A program made the translations under genes and the position numbers. The notes below the pieces were generated by a model. The model had not been told where the DNA came from. It did no database searches and saw nothing but the letters and a program-made list of their open reading frames with translations. From the NCBI RefSeq assembly GCF_014898055.3, contig NW_023601433.1, positions 42,465,876 to 42,529,875 on the forward strand: 64,000 nt of DNA, in the 5' to 3' direction. This stretch comes from Talpa occidentalis (Eukaryota > Chordata > Mammalia > Eulipotyphla > Talpidae). This document shows, piece after piece, positions 45,625 through 58,262 of the stretch. Each line of letters starts with the position of its first letter. The first letter of the stretch is position 1.

Positions 45625-46506
45625 CATCCCTAGAGACTCCACTAAAAAACTTAGAATGATTCAATACAGTAAAGTGACGGACTATAATATCAACATACAT
45701 CAATCGGTTGCATTCTTCAATGCAAATGATGAATCAGAAGAGAAAGAAACCAAGAAAAAATACTGTTTACGGTAGCATCAGAATATATTAAATACCTAGT
45801 AAACAAAGGAGGTGAAAGACCAAAGGAAACTGTAAGACATTACTAGAAGAAACAGACGATGCCCGGAAATGGAAAGATAGTGTGCTCATGAATTGGCAGA
45901 ATTAACATAGTCAAAAGGTCCATCTTTGCCATAACAATTTATAGATTCAGTGCAATCCCTATAAAAATTCCAATGAATTCTTCAAAGAAATAGAACAAAT
46001 ATGACTAAAATTTATATGGCACCACAAAAGACCCTGAATAGCCAAAGCAATTTTGACAAAAAATAGGAATGAAAGTTTCACGCTCCCTGACTTGAAACCA
46101 TACTACAGCTCCATAGTAATCAAAACAGTATTGTATTGGGATGAAAATAGATACACAGACCAATGCAATAGAATTGAGAGCCCAGAGATAAAACCACATT
46201 ATATGGATAATCTATGACAAAGGAGCCAAGAGTATGCAATGGAGAAAGGAAAGTCTCTTTAACAAAGGATGTTGGGAAAACTAGTTAGTCAGATGCAGAA
46301 AAATGAAACTAGACCACTCACGCCATATACAAAAATTCACTTGGAGTGGATGAAAGACTTGGATGTAAGACTGAATGTCAAAAATACATAGAAGGAAACA
46401 AGCAAAACACCCTGACAGTGGCTTCAGTGATATCAACTCCAATGGTAAAGAAAATAAAAGCAAAAAATAAACAGATGGGACTGCATCAAACTAAAAAGCT
46501 TCTGCA

Positions 46507-46793
46507 GGGCCCTCCCTGGTGGTGCAGGGGTTAAAGACAGCACTATTATCGCCAGCCACTGCAGCACAAGTTCGATTCTGGCCAGCCAAAGAGCAACCCA
46601 TATGGCGCTGCAGACCTCTCCTGCCTTGCTCCCTGCTCCCCTCAGCAGTGTATTTCGGTAGGTCTGCCTGTTCTGCTCTCCATTCTCTCTGGTGAATCCT
46701 CTCACACCCGCACCTCTGGCCTGTACCCCAGCTCTTGTATGTATAAATAAATAAATCTTTAAAAAATAATAAAATAAAAAAACAAAAAGCTTC
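46507..46793 (+). repeat. tRNA-derived SINE inside L1
   Basis: Flanked by the 12-bp duplication aaaaagcttctg at 46493-46504 and 46794-46805, which restores the L1 ORF2 reading when removed. Confidence 0.92.
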
Positions 46794-47929
46794 TGTACAG
46801 TGAAGGAAACGATCATTAAAATGAAAAGATGTCCCACCGAATGGGAGAAAATATTTTCACATCATACATCTGACAAAATTTACATCTAAACTCAACAAAA
46901 CACCCCATACATTCCAATTTAAAAAACCTAATTAAAATAGGCAGGTATCCTAAATAGACACTTCTCCAAAAAAGACCTACCAATGGCCTACAGTAGCATG
47001 AAAAAATGCTTAATGTCATTTATCAGGGAAATGCAAATCAAAATCACAATGAAATGCTACCTCACTCTAGTGAGAACAGCACATACACACATATATATAC
47101 ACGCACACAGCATATACATATATACAGTACATATATATAGAAAGAAAAGAAAAACTCGCCATTTATGACAACATGGAACTACTGGAAGGGATTAGACTAA
47201 GTGAAATAAGCCAGAAAGAAAAGACAAATAGTGGATAATTTCACTCTTATAAAATATAGAAAAACAAAACAAAGGAAATGATAAAATTAAACCAACAGAA
47301 ACCCTAGAAATATGACTGAAGAATTGAGGCTACCACAGGACAGTGGGGTTGGGGGGTTCATGGCCTATGGTAAAGGCTACGGGAGCTCTGATGGTGTGGG
47401 TGGTGTGGTTTGCATCTGAGGGCGTGCAAACCTATTTCCCTGCATCATAGTGCTGTTAAACCAGTGTTACCTCAATAATAAAAATAGAGCAAATAAAAAA
47501 TTGAATTTATCAACCATAGACTTCCACTTCATGTATGTGTAAACAGGAAGGTGTTTTGTGCTTTTGTGGTGTGTCATCATGAAACAAGCGAAATAACAGG
47601 CGAGCTTTCTATATATCTGTGCCTCATCTGGAAAGGCACAGCAGAGGCGCATGGAAGTTCAGTCTCCACTGCATGGGGTTCAATGCAATTGAGTCATAAG
47701 ACGCTGGACCACGCTTTTTGAAAAACAATTACCAGCGAAGTGTGTGTGTCAAATTGTATTTTCACATAAAACGTAGGCCTCCCTTATCAATTTTTCTCTG
47801 CCCTTGGCAAAGTGCATTTTCCACTGTTCTGATCTTAGCGCCTGGGAGACTGATTTCTCACGGCGAGGCAGAAGACACAGGTGGAGGTTAAGTCTGCAAG
47901 AGCTCAGAGAGGAAGAGGATGCTGAGGTC

Positions 47930-48210
47930 AACGGGCGTCGGATTCTCCGCTCCTGTTCCAAGTTCGGGGGAGCGTGACAACACTTAATAAGCGCCGAGGC
48001 CCTGAGAAGGACGTCCAGACTGTGCACTGGCTGAGAACGGCCGTCAGGTTAGAAACGGGAGCTCTGGCGCCATCTAGTGGCGGCGTCTCCGCCCACGACC
48101 CGGGCGTTCAGCGTCCAGTCCTGACTTGGGGAGACGTGGGAGCCAGGGGTGAGGGTGGGGGTGGGGTGGGGATGGGGGTGGGGTTGGGGGTGGGTGGGCG
48201 ATGGAGACTC
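47930..48210. promoter_or_regulatory. Small CpG-rich patch with CTCF-type site and G-rich tract
   Basis: Around 20 CpGs in about 250 bp, in an otherwise CpG-poor region. The minus strand of 48066-48084 reads gccgccactagatggcgcc, an excellent CTCF core. A run of G3-G5 tracts at 48151-48199 could form G-quadruplexes. It could be an insulator, an enhancer or the promoter of an unannotated transcript. No coding gene is visible. Confidence 0.6.
48066..48084 (-). promoter_or_regulatory. Predicted CTCF binding site
   Basis: Contains CCACTAGATGGCGC on the minus strand, matching the CTCF core at every strongly conserved position as I know it. Confidence 0.7.
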
Positions 48211-49988
48211 ACTCTGCCAGTGCTAACTGGGGTGATGACTTGGAGTACCCCGCCCAGAACCTCCGATGTGGACACCAGCCATCTCCAGCACTGAAATGTA
48301 ATTCTATAGTCTGTAAAAGGCCTATTGGGGGCAGTCCAGAGTTCCAAGAAATAGCTTCACCCAGTTACCCAGTGATCCGCAAGGGTCCCAGGATGAGAGC
48401 CCAGCACCAGCAGTCACCGTTGAGGTGCGAACCAGAGACTCCAGAGCCAAATAAGGGAAAGAAAACCTGCTCCCTGTCCTGCCCCCAGCAGTGGATCACC
48501 AAACACTAAAGCAAAACCACTGTTAAGTTTCCCACTAGCGCGAAACAATTGAGGGCGAGATGAAATCACCCTTGCTCACCCTCCTAACTGCAGCGCTGGA
48601 CCTGAAGGAGATAGAGTTTTATGTATGGAGATCAGCTGTGCTTGGCCCATCAGATTCTGTATGTGAAGGTGGTGTTTTTTTCTGGATATCACACTTTCAT
48701 CCCATTATCTGTTTAAGCCAGCAGAGGTTACTGTCTGCACCAGAATCTGTCACTGCAACGTGGCCATCAGGGAATCATTTGGACCTCGTTAGAGAAGACT
48801 TTGAGTCCTGCTTTAACTGTTTCAAAGGTTTTGCTGTTTACTTGTTCTCTTTTGGCAGATGGCAACCCTGCGAATCCTCTGTTTGGAAGCAGAGCCACTC
48901 AGCATTTGACTAACAGAGCAGAAGGTGACAGGATAGGCAGACAGTGGACCGAGAGAGAGGCAATGTAATTCACATAATGCACCCATGTGTGAAGCAGCAG
49001 AAGGCATCTTGTCACTGTGCTGCACATCTTTATAGCCTTTACAGTACAAACTTCTGTGTAAATGTTATACTGATTCTACTCTCTGCTTTTATCCTTTGGA
49101 TACTGGGACACTCCCCACAAAGGTAAATACTCTAAAGAGTAGACCTTTGTAGGTGTAGATTAGTTTTCTTCAAAACACCTACTTGCAAGTCTTGCTTCTT
49201 TGGGATAGCAAAATGTGCTTTATGATGTACAAAGTATACTGGTCCTGAAGTCTACTAAATATTTTGGTGCATTTTAGCCCAATTCATATTCTGCATGAAG
49301 TTATAACAATGGTAATGTCAGTTGCATTAAACCCAGGTCTGAGTCTGTGGTTCATGCTGTCATGAAAAAAGTTTACTTTTTACCCTTGTCAGTTTGTAAT
49401 GAGAGAATTTCCTTTCACCCTTTATAGCTCAGAGAGTGTGGGTCTGCTAAACTTAAGCGGCCTGTTCGGCTGCCATTATAGTTACCTGCAGTTCTGCATT
49501 CCTATACAAGGTCAGAACTGCCCTTCAGAACTGATCAATCAGCCATAGGAGCCAACCCTTATAAGGTGCCTTTCCAATGAATCAAGAGCAGAAAGCTTGA
49601 TCACCCTGGGAAGTCTATGCATCAAAAGGTATGACCGGGAAAGCCCAGGGGGCTGAGGACTGATGTATGAAAAGGGACCCCAGAAGCTGAGCAGTGGAAT
49701 ACCTTGTTGATAAGATTAGGACCATGGCTCGGGTCTGGTTTCGATGACAAAACTCATGTTCCCCCAAGCCCTAGATGACATTCCCCTGAGTTTCACCCAT
49801 TCTTTTTTCCTTGTCCTCCTAATGCACGTAGCTGATGCTGTACGATTATTCTATCAATACAAACGGCCAGGATCTTGCTCTCAGACAACTCCCGTGTCTT
49901 TGTCAGTGTGGTGTTGCCTAATGCAACAAGAGAGCACCTCATGTATCATCTCTGACACAATAAATGTGCTCCTAAAGGCATAAAAAAT
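48211..49988. other. Intergenic, no gene seen
   Basis: Unique-looking sequence with short open frames only. The end (49440-49985, with acacaataaatgtgctcc) could be a decayed LTR, which I cannot confirm. Confidence 0.4.
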
Positions 49989-49997
49989 AGTCTGGCA

Positions 49998-50266
49998 GGG
50001 CCTCCCTGGTGGCACAAGGGGTTAAGTCTCAGCACTATGAAGCTATCCGCAGCCACTGCAGCATGAGTTCGATCCCTGCCAGGGAGGTGACCCACATGGT
50101 GCAGCAGACCTCTCCTGTCTTGCCCGCTGCTCCCCTCAACAGTGTATTTTAGTCAATCTGCCTTTTCTGCTCCACACTCTGTCTCTGGCAAATCCTCTCA
50201 CCTGCCACACCTCTTGCCTATACCCCAGTTCTTATATGCATAAATAAATAAATCCTTTTTTAAAAA
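49998..50266 (+). repeat. tRNA-derived SINE
   Basis: Flanked by agtctggca at 49989-49997 and 50267-50275. AT-leaning subfamily head with aaggggttaag. Confidence 0.92.
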
Positions 50267-51219
50267 AGTCTGGCAATTGTTAAAAAATGTGTCATTTATT
50301 TCTTCAGGAAAAAAAAAAGTTCTTCCTGGAAAATGTACTAGGATGACATTTTGTGAAGTCTTAATTCAGATCTCCATAAATAAATTTTACATGGGAATGT
50401 GCCCATGAGAATGTAATTCAGAAAAATAGTTGGAAGAACAGCTGACTTGCCAAAGAAGAGGCATAATTCCAAGTTAATCTTCAGAGTGTTTCAGAGCAAT
50501 TTTTGTATCTTTTAGATTAAAGGCAAAGAATAAAATATAGCAAGGGGTTACTTTAACTCCTGAACTTCCCCATCCTGTGTAATTGCTGTGCGAAGTATAA
50601 TGGAGCAAGTGTGCTCTTTGGAATCAAACCTGCCGCACACCTATCCTTTCATTTGCCACTTACTAAGGACCTTTATTTCTTGGAGGCTGAGTTGCTTCAT
50701 TTCCAAAGAGCATGACGGCATCTTCTCAAGAGGAGAATTAAAACCGCATCTACTAGGCCTGTGTGTGATTGTTGCCTTTCTGCCTATTCCTATCAGGGAG
50801 CTGTCCACAATCTCTCTACCAACCTCTACCGGGTTGCCACTCATTCTAGGCCATTCAGGGACGTTGCTCTGGCAATACTTTTTTTCTGCATCATGGGTTC
50901 CTCCCTCTAGGGTAGATACTTCCACCTTGCACAGACATGGTATAACTTTTCTCATCTTAACACAACCTCTTGGCTACTTACCCCCTGCAGCTAGCACTCC
51001 ATTTCTCTTCTCACCTATGATATAGCAACACACCCCTCAAGAGTCTCCCATACTGGCTGTCTTCATCTCCCCCATCCCTCATCTCCCATGCTAGCGGCCT
51101 TCTGTCTGGGTCCTTTTACAGAGGCTGCTTTTGCCAAGGCAACCAGTGACATCCTTGGTGCCGAATTCTGGGGTCAGTTCTCAGTCTTTGTCTTCAGTAT
51201 TTACGTGATCATTCCCTTC

Positions 51220-51495
51220 CTTTTTTTTTTTTTTTAAGATTTGTTTATTTATGCATACAAGAGCTGGGGTACAGGACAGAGGTGTGGGGGGTGAGAAGAT
51301 TCACCAGAGACAGAGCGGGGAACAGAACAGGCAGACTGACTGAAACACACTGCTGAGGGGAGCAGCAGGCGAGACAGGAGAGGCCTGCTGCACCATGTGG
51401 GTAACTCCCTGGGTGGGGATCGAATTCATGCTGCAGAGGCTGTGGATGTCTTCATAGTTTGCATCTTAACCCCTTGTGCCACCAAGAAGGCCCCA
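51220..51495 (-). repeat. tRNA-derived SINE inside L2
   Basis: Perfect 14-bp duplication tgatcattcccttc at 51206-51219 and 51496-51509. Confidence 0.93.
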
Positions 51496-51997
51496 TGATC
51501 ATTCCCTTCTGGGTATCTTGTGTTCTGGGTATCATACCACTATTCAGTCTTGAATCTTTTACCACATTAGCTGGTATTTCCAAGCTTCCAGGGCTCTCTT
51601 TGGATGTCTTTGCCAGTTATGCTTACCTCTTAGTGATTTTTTTCTAGTCTCAGGCATAAAATACTATCTGTATTCTGATGACTTCAGAGTTGCCTGGACT
51701 ATACCCCTGAATTCCAGACTTACAGATCCAGCTTCCTGCCTGACACCTTGCAGAGAGATGCACATCTCAGGGCTGTCATATTTAACTTCTGACCTTTTCC
51801 TCAAGATCCGCTCTCTGGGGTCACATCCATCCTAGTTAGTGATTCCTCCAGGCTTCTGGATGCTCAAGCCAAAAGTCTTGAAGTCATCCTTGGCCTCTCT
51901 TTTCTCTTACACCTCACAGTCTATCAGGAAATCCTATTAGCTCTTCCTCAAAATATCTCCAATTCAGTCACTTCTTATCACCTCCACTGTCACTCTT

Positions 51998-52277
51998 TTT
52001 TTTTTTTTTTTAAGATTTATTTATGCATACAAGAACTGGGGTAGAGGCCACAGGTGTGTGTGGGGGTGGTGGTGAGAGAATTCACCAGAGACAGAGTAGG
52101 GAACATAATATGCAGACTGACTGAAATACACTGCTAAGGGGAGCAGCGGGCAAGTCAGGAGAGGTCAGCTGTGCCATGCGGGTTGCTCCCTGGCCGGGGA
52201 TCAAATTCGTGCTCCAGTGGCTGCAGATAGATTCATAGGTTGTGTCTTCAACCGTTGTGCCACCAGGGAGGCCCCTG
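51998..52277 (-). repeat. tRNA-derived SINE inside L2
   Basis: Perfect 13-bp duplication cactgtcactctt at 51985-51997 and 52278-52290. Confidence 0.93.
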
Positions 52278-52834
52278 CACTGTCACTCTTGTCTTAATTT
52301 TGCTCATGATGTTCTATGTCTTTCATTCTTATTTATTAATTTAATACCTATCTCCTCCACACAAATGTAAGCTCCATGAGGGTTGGGCCCCCCACTCACT
52401 GAAGTTTTGTTCATTGCTGTATCGCCATGGCTTCAAAACATCTCCTAATTAGTGCCCAGTAAATATTGGCGAGAGAATGAACAAATGAAAATGTATATGT
52501 TCTGACAAATGTATAATTGGTCACTATCACTTTACACTGTCCTTAGATATCTGATTTGAATAAGCAATTTAAAAAATTGCACTGTGAGGAAACAATTAGA
52601 CACATGCGGAAGGCAGGATATTGTACGGAACCAGTTCTTATGAGGTATGAGGGGTATGAGGTTATGAGGGGAAACTATCCTGAATGAAAAGAAATCTGAG
52701 AATTAAAAACACCAAATACATTGTGTGTTCTTGATTGAGCAAAATGGCTTTATAAGAGATATTTTTGTAATATTTGGGAAATTTGAATATGAGCTGGATA
52801 TTAGATGATGTTGAAAAGTATATTAATTATTTTT

Positions 52835-53100
52835 TAAAAGATTTATTTATTTATTCATACAAGAACCAGGGTACAGACCAGATGTGCGGGAGGGTGAGAG
52901 GATTCACCAGAGACAGAGCAGGGAACAGAACAGGCAGACTGACGAAATACACTGCTGAGGGGAGCAGCGGGTGAGACAGGAGAGGTCTGCACGCCATGTG
53001 GGACCCTCGCCGGTGGCTGGCCGGTATCGAACCGGTGCTGCAGAGGCTGTGTACAGCTTCACAGTGCGGCGCTCAACTGCCTGGGCCACCAGGGGAGGCC
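52835..53100 (-). repeat. tRNA-derived SINE
   Basis: Minus-strand copy with gatttatttatttattcata and head ending ccaccaggggaggccc. Confidence 0.9.
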
Positions 53101-53104
53101 CAAA

Positions 53105-53242
53105 GCTTTTTTTTTTTTTTAAAGATTTATTTATTTATGTATGCAAGAGCTGGGGTACAGGCAATCGATTGAACTCATGCTGCAGAGAATGCGGGTTGCT
53201 TCATAGTGTTGTGCTTAACCCCTTGCACCACCAGGGAGGCCC
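53105..53242 (-). repeat. tRNA-derived SINE with internal deletion
   Basis: Tail and 3' block run to tacaggc, then jump directly to atcgattgaactcatgctgc of the head. About 130-150 bp of body is missing. Lies immediately beside another SINE. Confidence 0.88.
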
Positions 53243-55850
53243 TTTATGGTTAAAACTTTTAATAACAGAAAAGTCATAGAAAGCATTCCATGAACTTTAG
53301 TGGAATACTGATTGCCATAAAATGTTTACAGACTGTTAGTGAAAAGAGACCCCTGCCCCCTTCTCCCTGGCAACCCCCTAACCCCCACCCCCTCAGCCTG
53401 TGGGCCAAGGACTATGGGTGACAGCCCCCAGCTCTGGTGGACTCAGTGCTAACCCTCCGCCCTGCCTAACAGCATCCCTATCGCTGCTCAGCGGGGCCCC
53501 CCACCCACTGCCGTGGGTGCTGCCTTCCCAGGCTCTCCTCTCGCAGTGGCTTCTAAAAGGGTGGGGCAGCTCTCCGCCAGCTCAGCTGTTCTCACCAAAA
53601 GACATTTGGTGCTGGGTCAAGCCCAGGGCCAAGTGTCTCCTCAAGCATCGCTTCTGGTGCCTATTGGTACAGATTTGTGACTTTTGACCTTAGAAGAGAA
53701 AAAGAATCCTGAAATCTAAGTCAAAATCCTGCTAGAACTACCCTCCAAAGCTAAACAGACATGAACTAGTAACTCCCCTCAGTGAGCTTCCAAGGCGTAA
53801 CGCCTGTGAGTTTTGGGTTTTGTAGGGATGACATGTTTGAAGGCACTCATGAGCCTTTTTCCTGTCTTCAAAGTGCAATTTGGGAACAGTAAGTCCATTT
53901 GTCATCACCATAGATTGCGGGGCTTGTGGTGATATTTTTTCTTGTATTTTTCTGTGTTTTTTTTTCCAAAATTCCTGCCATCACCACATGTTATTCTCAT
54001 AGTAGGAGGTAACAAAATATGACTTTTTGTCTATACCTACTGTAACAGTTGGGACACTTTCGGCAGTTACTAATCACAAATCCAGATAAAACTGAAGTTG
54101 AGGGAATTCACCGCTTCACAGCAGACTTCAGGTATAGGTAGGCCTGGGGTCCAATGATGAGCCTAGACCCAGTTTCATTCTCTCCTCATCCTCCAGGTCC
54201 CCCTTTAGATTTGGCTCCATTTCCAGGCAGATGCTATCCTGGTGGTCACAGTGCAGCTCAAGAGGCTTTCGACTTGTATCTGTCTAACTTCAAGTATAGT
54301 GGAAACTGTTTTCATCCTTGATTCCTGGCAAGATATTCTTTTGATCTCGTTGACTCACGTAAATCACCTAAAAGTTAACACTGTCGCCAAGGAGCTAATG
54401 CTCATGTCAGGTTGCTTACCTCACCCCTGAGATGGAAGTGGGACCTCCCTCTGCCCAGGCACATGAGCTAGGGTAGTTTCCTAGAGGAAATTTGGTGCTC
54501 AGTTAATTAAAAGAGAGGGAATAACAAAAGAGTTGGAAGATAGCCAGAAAATGGCAGACTTCCTACCTATTCTGATCTGCAATAATACAGGGAGGAGAAT
54601 ACAACAATTAAGGAAATTTGCTCTAATTGAATGCAGAAATTAACTCTGAGCTTCCTGGCAGCCAAGGCAAAAAAAAAAAATGTTAACTCAGGATTAAATA
54701 GCAAGAAAGAATCACCAACTCTTATCAAACTTTCCGAAGATCCCAACTCTTGGTTTAAGCTGTGTTCTTCCTCTGTTTTCTCTCTCCACAGCCATTTCTT
54801 GCTGCTTCACTTTTTGTCTTTCTAGACAGTGTTTGCTGTTTTTCTCATGCTGCTGAGAGGAGTCTTTTTCCTCTGTCTTTGCCTAGTCACCATATATGGT
54901 TGGCTGATCTTTCGTCACCATTAAATGGGAAACTATCAGAACATCCAGAGGCTGTTTCTATGCTGTGACAGCATTTCATTATATGCTCCTGAAAGTTTAA
55001 AAACCCATTGCTATTGGAGAATCAGCCAGAAACAAAGGCCAAGAGAACTGGAGTTGAATCCTATTTCTCTTTGACTTTTAATTAAATTATTTTTAATTGA
55101 GGTAATATGAAGATACCTCTGTCAGGTATTATCATTGTTGTGTACTCACCACCAAATTACCCAGAGGTCACCAACAGAGTCCATTGTGCTTCCTTCCCTC
55201 TTTGTTCTTATCCCTCCCCCAACTCCTTCCCCTGTTTCTCTTTTAGTATCATCCACCTTCTCTGGTCTCTTCTTCCTTGGAAAATGAACTGGATCAGAAG
55301 GTGACGCCAACCTTTCTTCAAGACCCTGCAGAAAGCATGTTATTTCCAATGGGAAAGCAGCATTCTCCTTGCCAAAACCCATTTCACAATGTCTTTTGCA
55401 TCAAAAAGGTTTTCAGAGATTTTCTTCCCAGACCACATAGTTTCTCACAGATGCTGAGAGCTTCACACTCAATTCTTTTTCCTGTGTTGACAACCAGAGG
55501 AAGCACATCTGTTTATGGTGGGTGTGGCCCTGGCCCCTTCTCTCCGGGCTGGTTTGTTGAAGCCAGAGTAGAGCCAGAGGATTCAGCAGCTGCAGATGTT
55601 GAGGCTCATCTGGCCCTGCAGGGAGCCTCCCTAGCAAATGTCACGGTGGCTTTGGGAAGAGAAAATGTTGACCGAGTGACCTCTTCTTCCCCCACTCCTA
55701 GGCTTCAAGCTTACAAAATAGCTTCAGGGGGCTACTGATTCTCAAAAGTGGAAAGAGAAGGGCACCTTTTAAATTCTCTCTCTCTCTCTCTTTCTCTCTC
55801 ATAAGGCCAGATCAAAAATAATTTGATCCATGGAATGATTTATAACCTTT
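53243..55850. other. Intergenic, no gene seen
   Basis: A GC-rich stretch at 53340-53680 with no recognised product. A possible old L1 3' fragment at 55080-55300. A CT-rich simple repeat at 55780-55800. The longest frame (55277-55738 +, 153 residues) has no similarity I recognise and no promoter context. Confidence 0.4.
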
Positions 55851-56122
55851 TTTTTTTTAAGATTTATTTATTTATGTATTTATACAAGCACTGGACACAG
55901 TCAGAAGCGCGGGAAGGTGAGAGAATTCACCAGAGCCAGAGTGGGGAGCAGAACAGGCAGAAGGACTGAAATACACTGCTGAGGGGAGCAGCGGGTGTGG
56001 CAGGAGCAGTCTGTCGCACCATGTGGGACCCTCGCCGGTGGCCAGGGATCGAACAGGCTCTGCAGAGGCTGTGGACAGCTTTGCAGCCCAGCGCTCAACC
56101 TCTGCGCCACCAGGGGAGGCCC
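55851..56122 (-). repeat. tRNA-derived SINE, GC-rich subfamily
   Basis: Perfect 15-bp duplication tgatttataaccttt at 55836-55850 and 56123-56137. Confidence 0.94.
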
Positions 56123-56137
56123 TGATTTATAACCTTT

Positions 56138-57360
56138 CCAATATAATCTGCTCAGACTATTTGGTGCTATTCTTAAAGTCTGAATTTTATCTGGATTTTA
56201 GTATTTTAACTTGGAGTTGTATGGTCTGTGGAGTATCTACTCATTTTACTTCACAGAATGTTTCTGATTCAGCAACAATCACCTCCCTCATCAGAAAGGC
56301 CATTGCTCATATCCCCACTCTGAAGAACTTTCTTTCCACTGCTTCTGACTGTTTTCTCCAAAGCAGACCCAGGGCCAGACTGCTGTGACTTTCTTCCAAG
56401 ACAGAAGCCCCACCAGGTCACTACTTGTGTTACAGAGTTAGAAGCCTTATTTTAAAACTTGCATTGCAAAGTAGAGTGTATCTCATAAGATTAACATGCC
56501 TTTATTCCACCAATGGGTTTGTGAGTCTGTTGTTACATATGGATTAACTTTGCTTTAAACAGAAAGCCTTTTATTATGCTAAGTGACAGTGTATAAACAC
56601 AGATTAAGGTGTGTGTGTGTTTCCCTGAGAATAGTTGTTAGGAAACACCCACAGGGAAGAGTAACAGATACTTTTACAGATGGTGGTACTGTTTGTAGTT
56701 TAGGATGAAAGAAAATGATTTAGTAGCTAAAGCCAGCTTGTGCCTTGCCGTGTGAGTGGCCATTTATGAAACTGCAGCCTGGGTCCACAGCAGGGACTTT
56801 GCTTCAAGAGCAGTTGTAACTATTACATTGAACTCAGGAGACCGCCTTTAAATAAGCAAATGTTTCTAGTTGACGATGGGACTGTAAACATGATTCCAGT
56901 TAGTGAATTTGTTAATAGCTATTTCCTATCTATGATTTTAGCTGTGTGCAGCTGAGAGTAAAATTTCTCCTTTTCTTCGCACTTACTCATCTCCAATTAA
57001 GTTACAACCAATTCACACGCCCTCAGGGATTATCAGCTAATTTTTCAACATTGACTAACATTCTGCAAACAGTAAATTCAAACCCCACAGGGTAGGATAG
57101 TGCTTTCAAAATTTTTTCTTGTGATTGCTATCAGGGGTCATCTTCCCTTCATTGCCTTTGGGGGTGGGGTGCATGAGGGGAAAACATGGATCAATGTGAC
57201 CTTTGAATTTCTTTGGGAGGAAACAGGTCTTTGTGCTAGCACTTTGACCTCACTACAGGGGGGAAAAGAGCGGGAGAGGGAGAATGGGGGAGAGAGCGAG
57301 AGTGACATTGAGGTCTTCATGCACGATCATGGCCACTCTGGACCAAAATGTGTGTATGTG
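56138..57360. other. Intergenic, no gene seen
   Basis: No recognised gene or young repeat. A purine-rich stretch lies at 57255-57305. Confidence 0.4.
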
Positions 57361-57369
57361 GTGATTCAT

Positions 57370-58030
57370 TTTATGTGTCAGCTGGAGGGTGTTTTAAAAT
57401 GAGATTAGCATTTAAATTGGTAATTGAGTAAGGCAGCTTGCCCTCCCTGTTTTGGGTGGGTCTCATCCAATCCGTTGAAGGCTTTAAAAGAACTGACTCC
57501 TTAAACAAGAGAGGATTTCCAGTAGGATTTTGGTCTTCATCTCCACCATCAGCTCTCTTGGATCTTCAGCCTGCTGGCCCACATTACAAATTTTGGATTT
57601 ACGTGGATGGAGCTAGAAGGAATTACGCTCAGTGAAATAAATCAGGAATATAGGGGAACCCAATAAGACATCAGTGTAAAAAAATAATAACAGTACAAAA
57701 CACAACAAAGCAAAAATGGACAATTATAAATCAGAGACATCCTGCAGGGGAGGGTGCGGGAGAGGGATTAGAGGGAGGGAGGGAGGAGCACAGGGGACTG
57801 AGGTGATGGTGCACGGGTGCACTGGTGACGGAAACTCTATGGGGACTACACCTGAGGGGTGGGGGGAAGCAATTATTGTTTAAAAATGAACATGATGTAA
57901 AAAAAATAATTGAAAAAGCCCAAAAAACAAATTTTGGATTTGCCAGCCTCCATAATTGCATAAGCCATTACCTTATAATAAATCCTTTTCTAGACATATC
58001 CTATTAGTTCAGTTTCTCTGGAGGACTCTG
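57370..58030 (+). repeat. Ancient interspersed repeat, family not resolved
   Basis: Contains blocks common in old mammalian repeats (gggtgggtctcatccaatcc, cagcctgctggcccacatta, cagtttctctggaggactct), interrupted by a younger LINE-type insertion at 57601. Confidence 0.5.
57601..57926 (+). mobile_element. L1 3' end, 5'-truncated, within an ancient repeat
   Basis: Begins in the last ORF2 codons (tggagctagaaggaattacg, cagtgaaataa) and ends in an A-rich tail. Perfect 15-bp duplication acaaattttggattt at 57586-57600 and 57927-57941. Its 3' UTR differs from the L1 at 13807, so it is another subfamily. Confidence 0.85.
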
Positions 58031-58190
58031 ATGAATCTAGTGAGTGCCTCTGAGACCGATTCATCTGTGCAAAATTGCAGATGTTCATTCGTGGGGATCT
58101 TTTAGATAAAAAGTTACCCTCTTCTTTGAAGCTCTGTCAAAAGCACCTACCCTCTGCTTCTCAGTTGGAGCGTCTTGGTGTGCTTGGGTT

Positions 58191-58202
58191 CCATCTAGTG
58201 GC
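58191..58202 (-). promoter_or_regulatory. Possible weak CTCF-type motif
   Basis: Minus strand reads gccactagatgg followed by aac, like the 48066 site but without the GCGC end. Confidence 0.35.
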
Positions 58203-58262
58203 AAATGCAGGCACTGTAGTGTCCTAGCCTGCCTACTTCACTGTTTCTATCAACATCATCGC

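Larger units (their letters stand above)
45130..47495 (+). repeat. Old L1 LINE, ORF2 second half and 3' UTR
   Basis: Plus-strand LINE. The reverse transcriptase end is recognisable (LAKAVRQEKVRLQVGREVRL and SLFADY near 45474-45570), followed by the C-terminal third and a 3' end near 47495 (cctcaataataaaaatagag). Many stops. A (GT)n run at 45591-45622 and a SINE at 46507 interrupt it. Confidence 0.82.
50990..52480 (+). repeat. L2 LINE remnant split by two SINEs
   Basis: Pieces follow the order of the L2 ORF2 end and 3' UTR: ccaaggcaaccagtgacatc, tattctgatgacttcagagt, then near the end gtaagctccatgagggttgg and cccagtaaatattgg. No intact frame. Confidence 0.7.
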
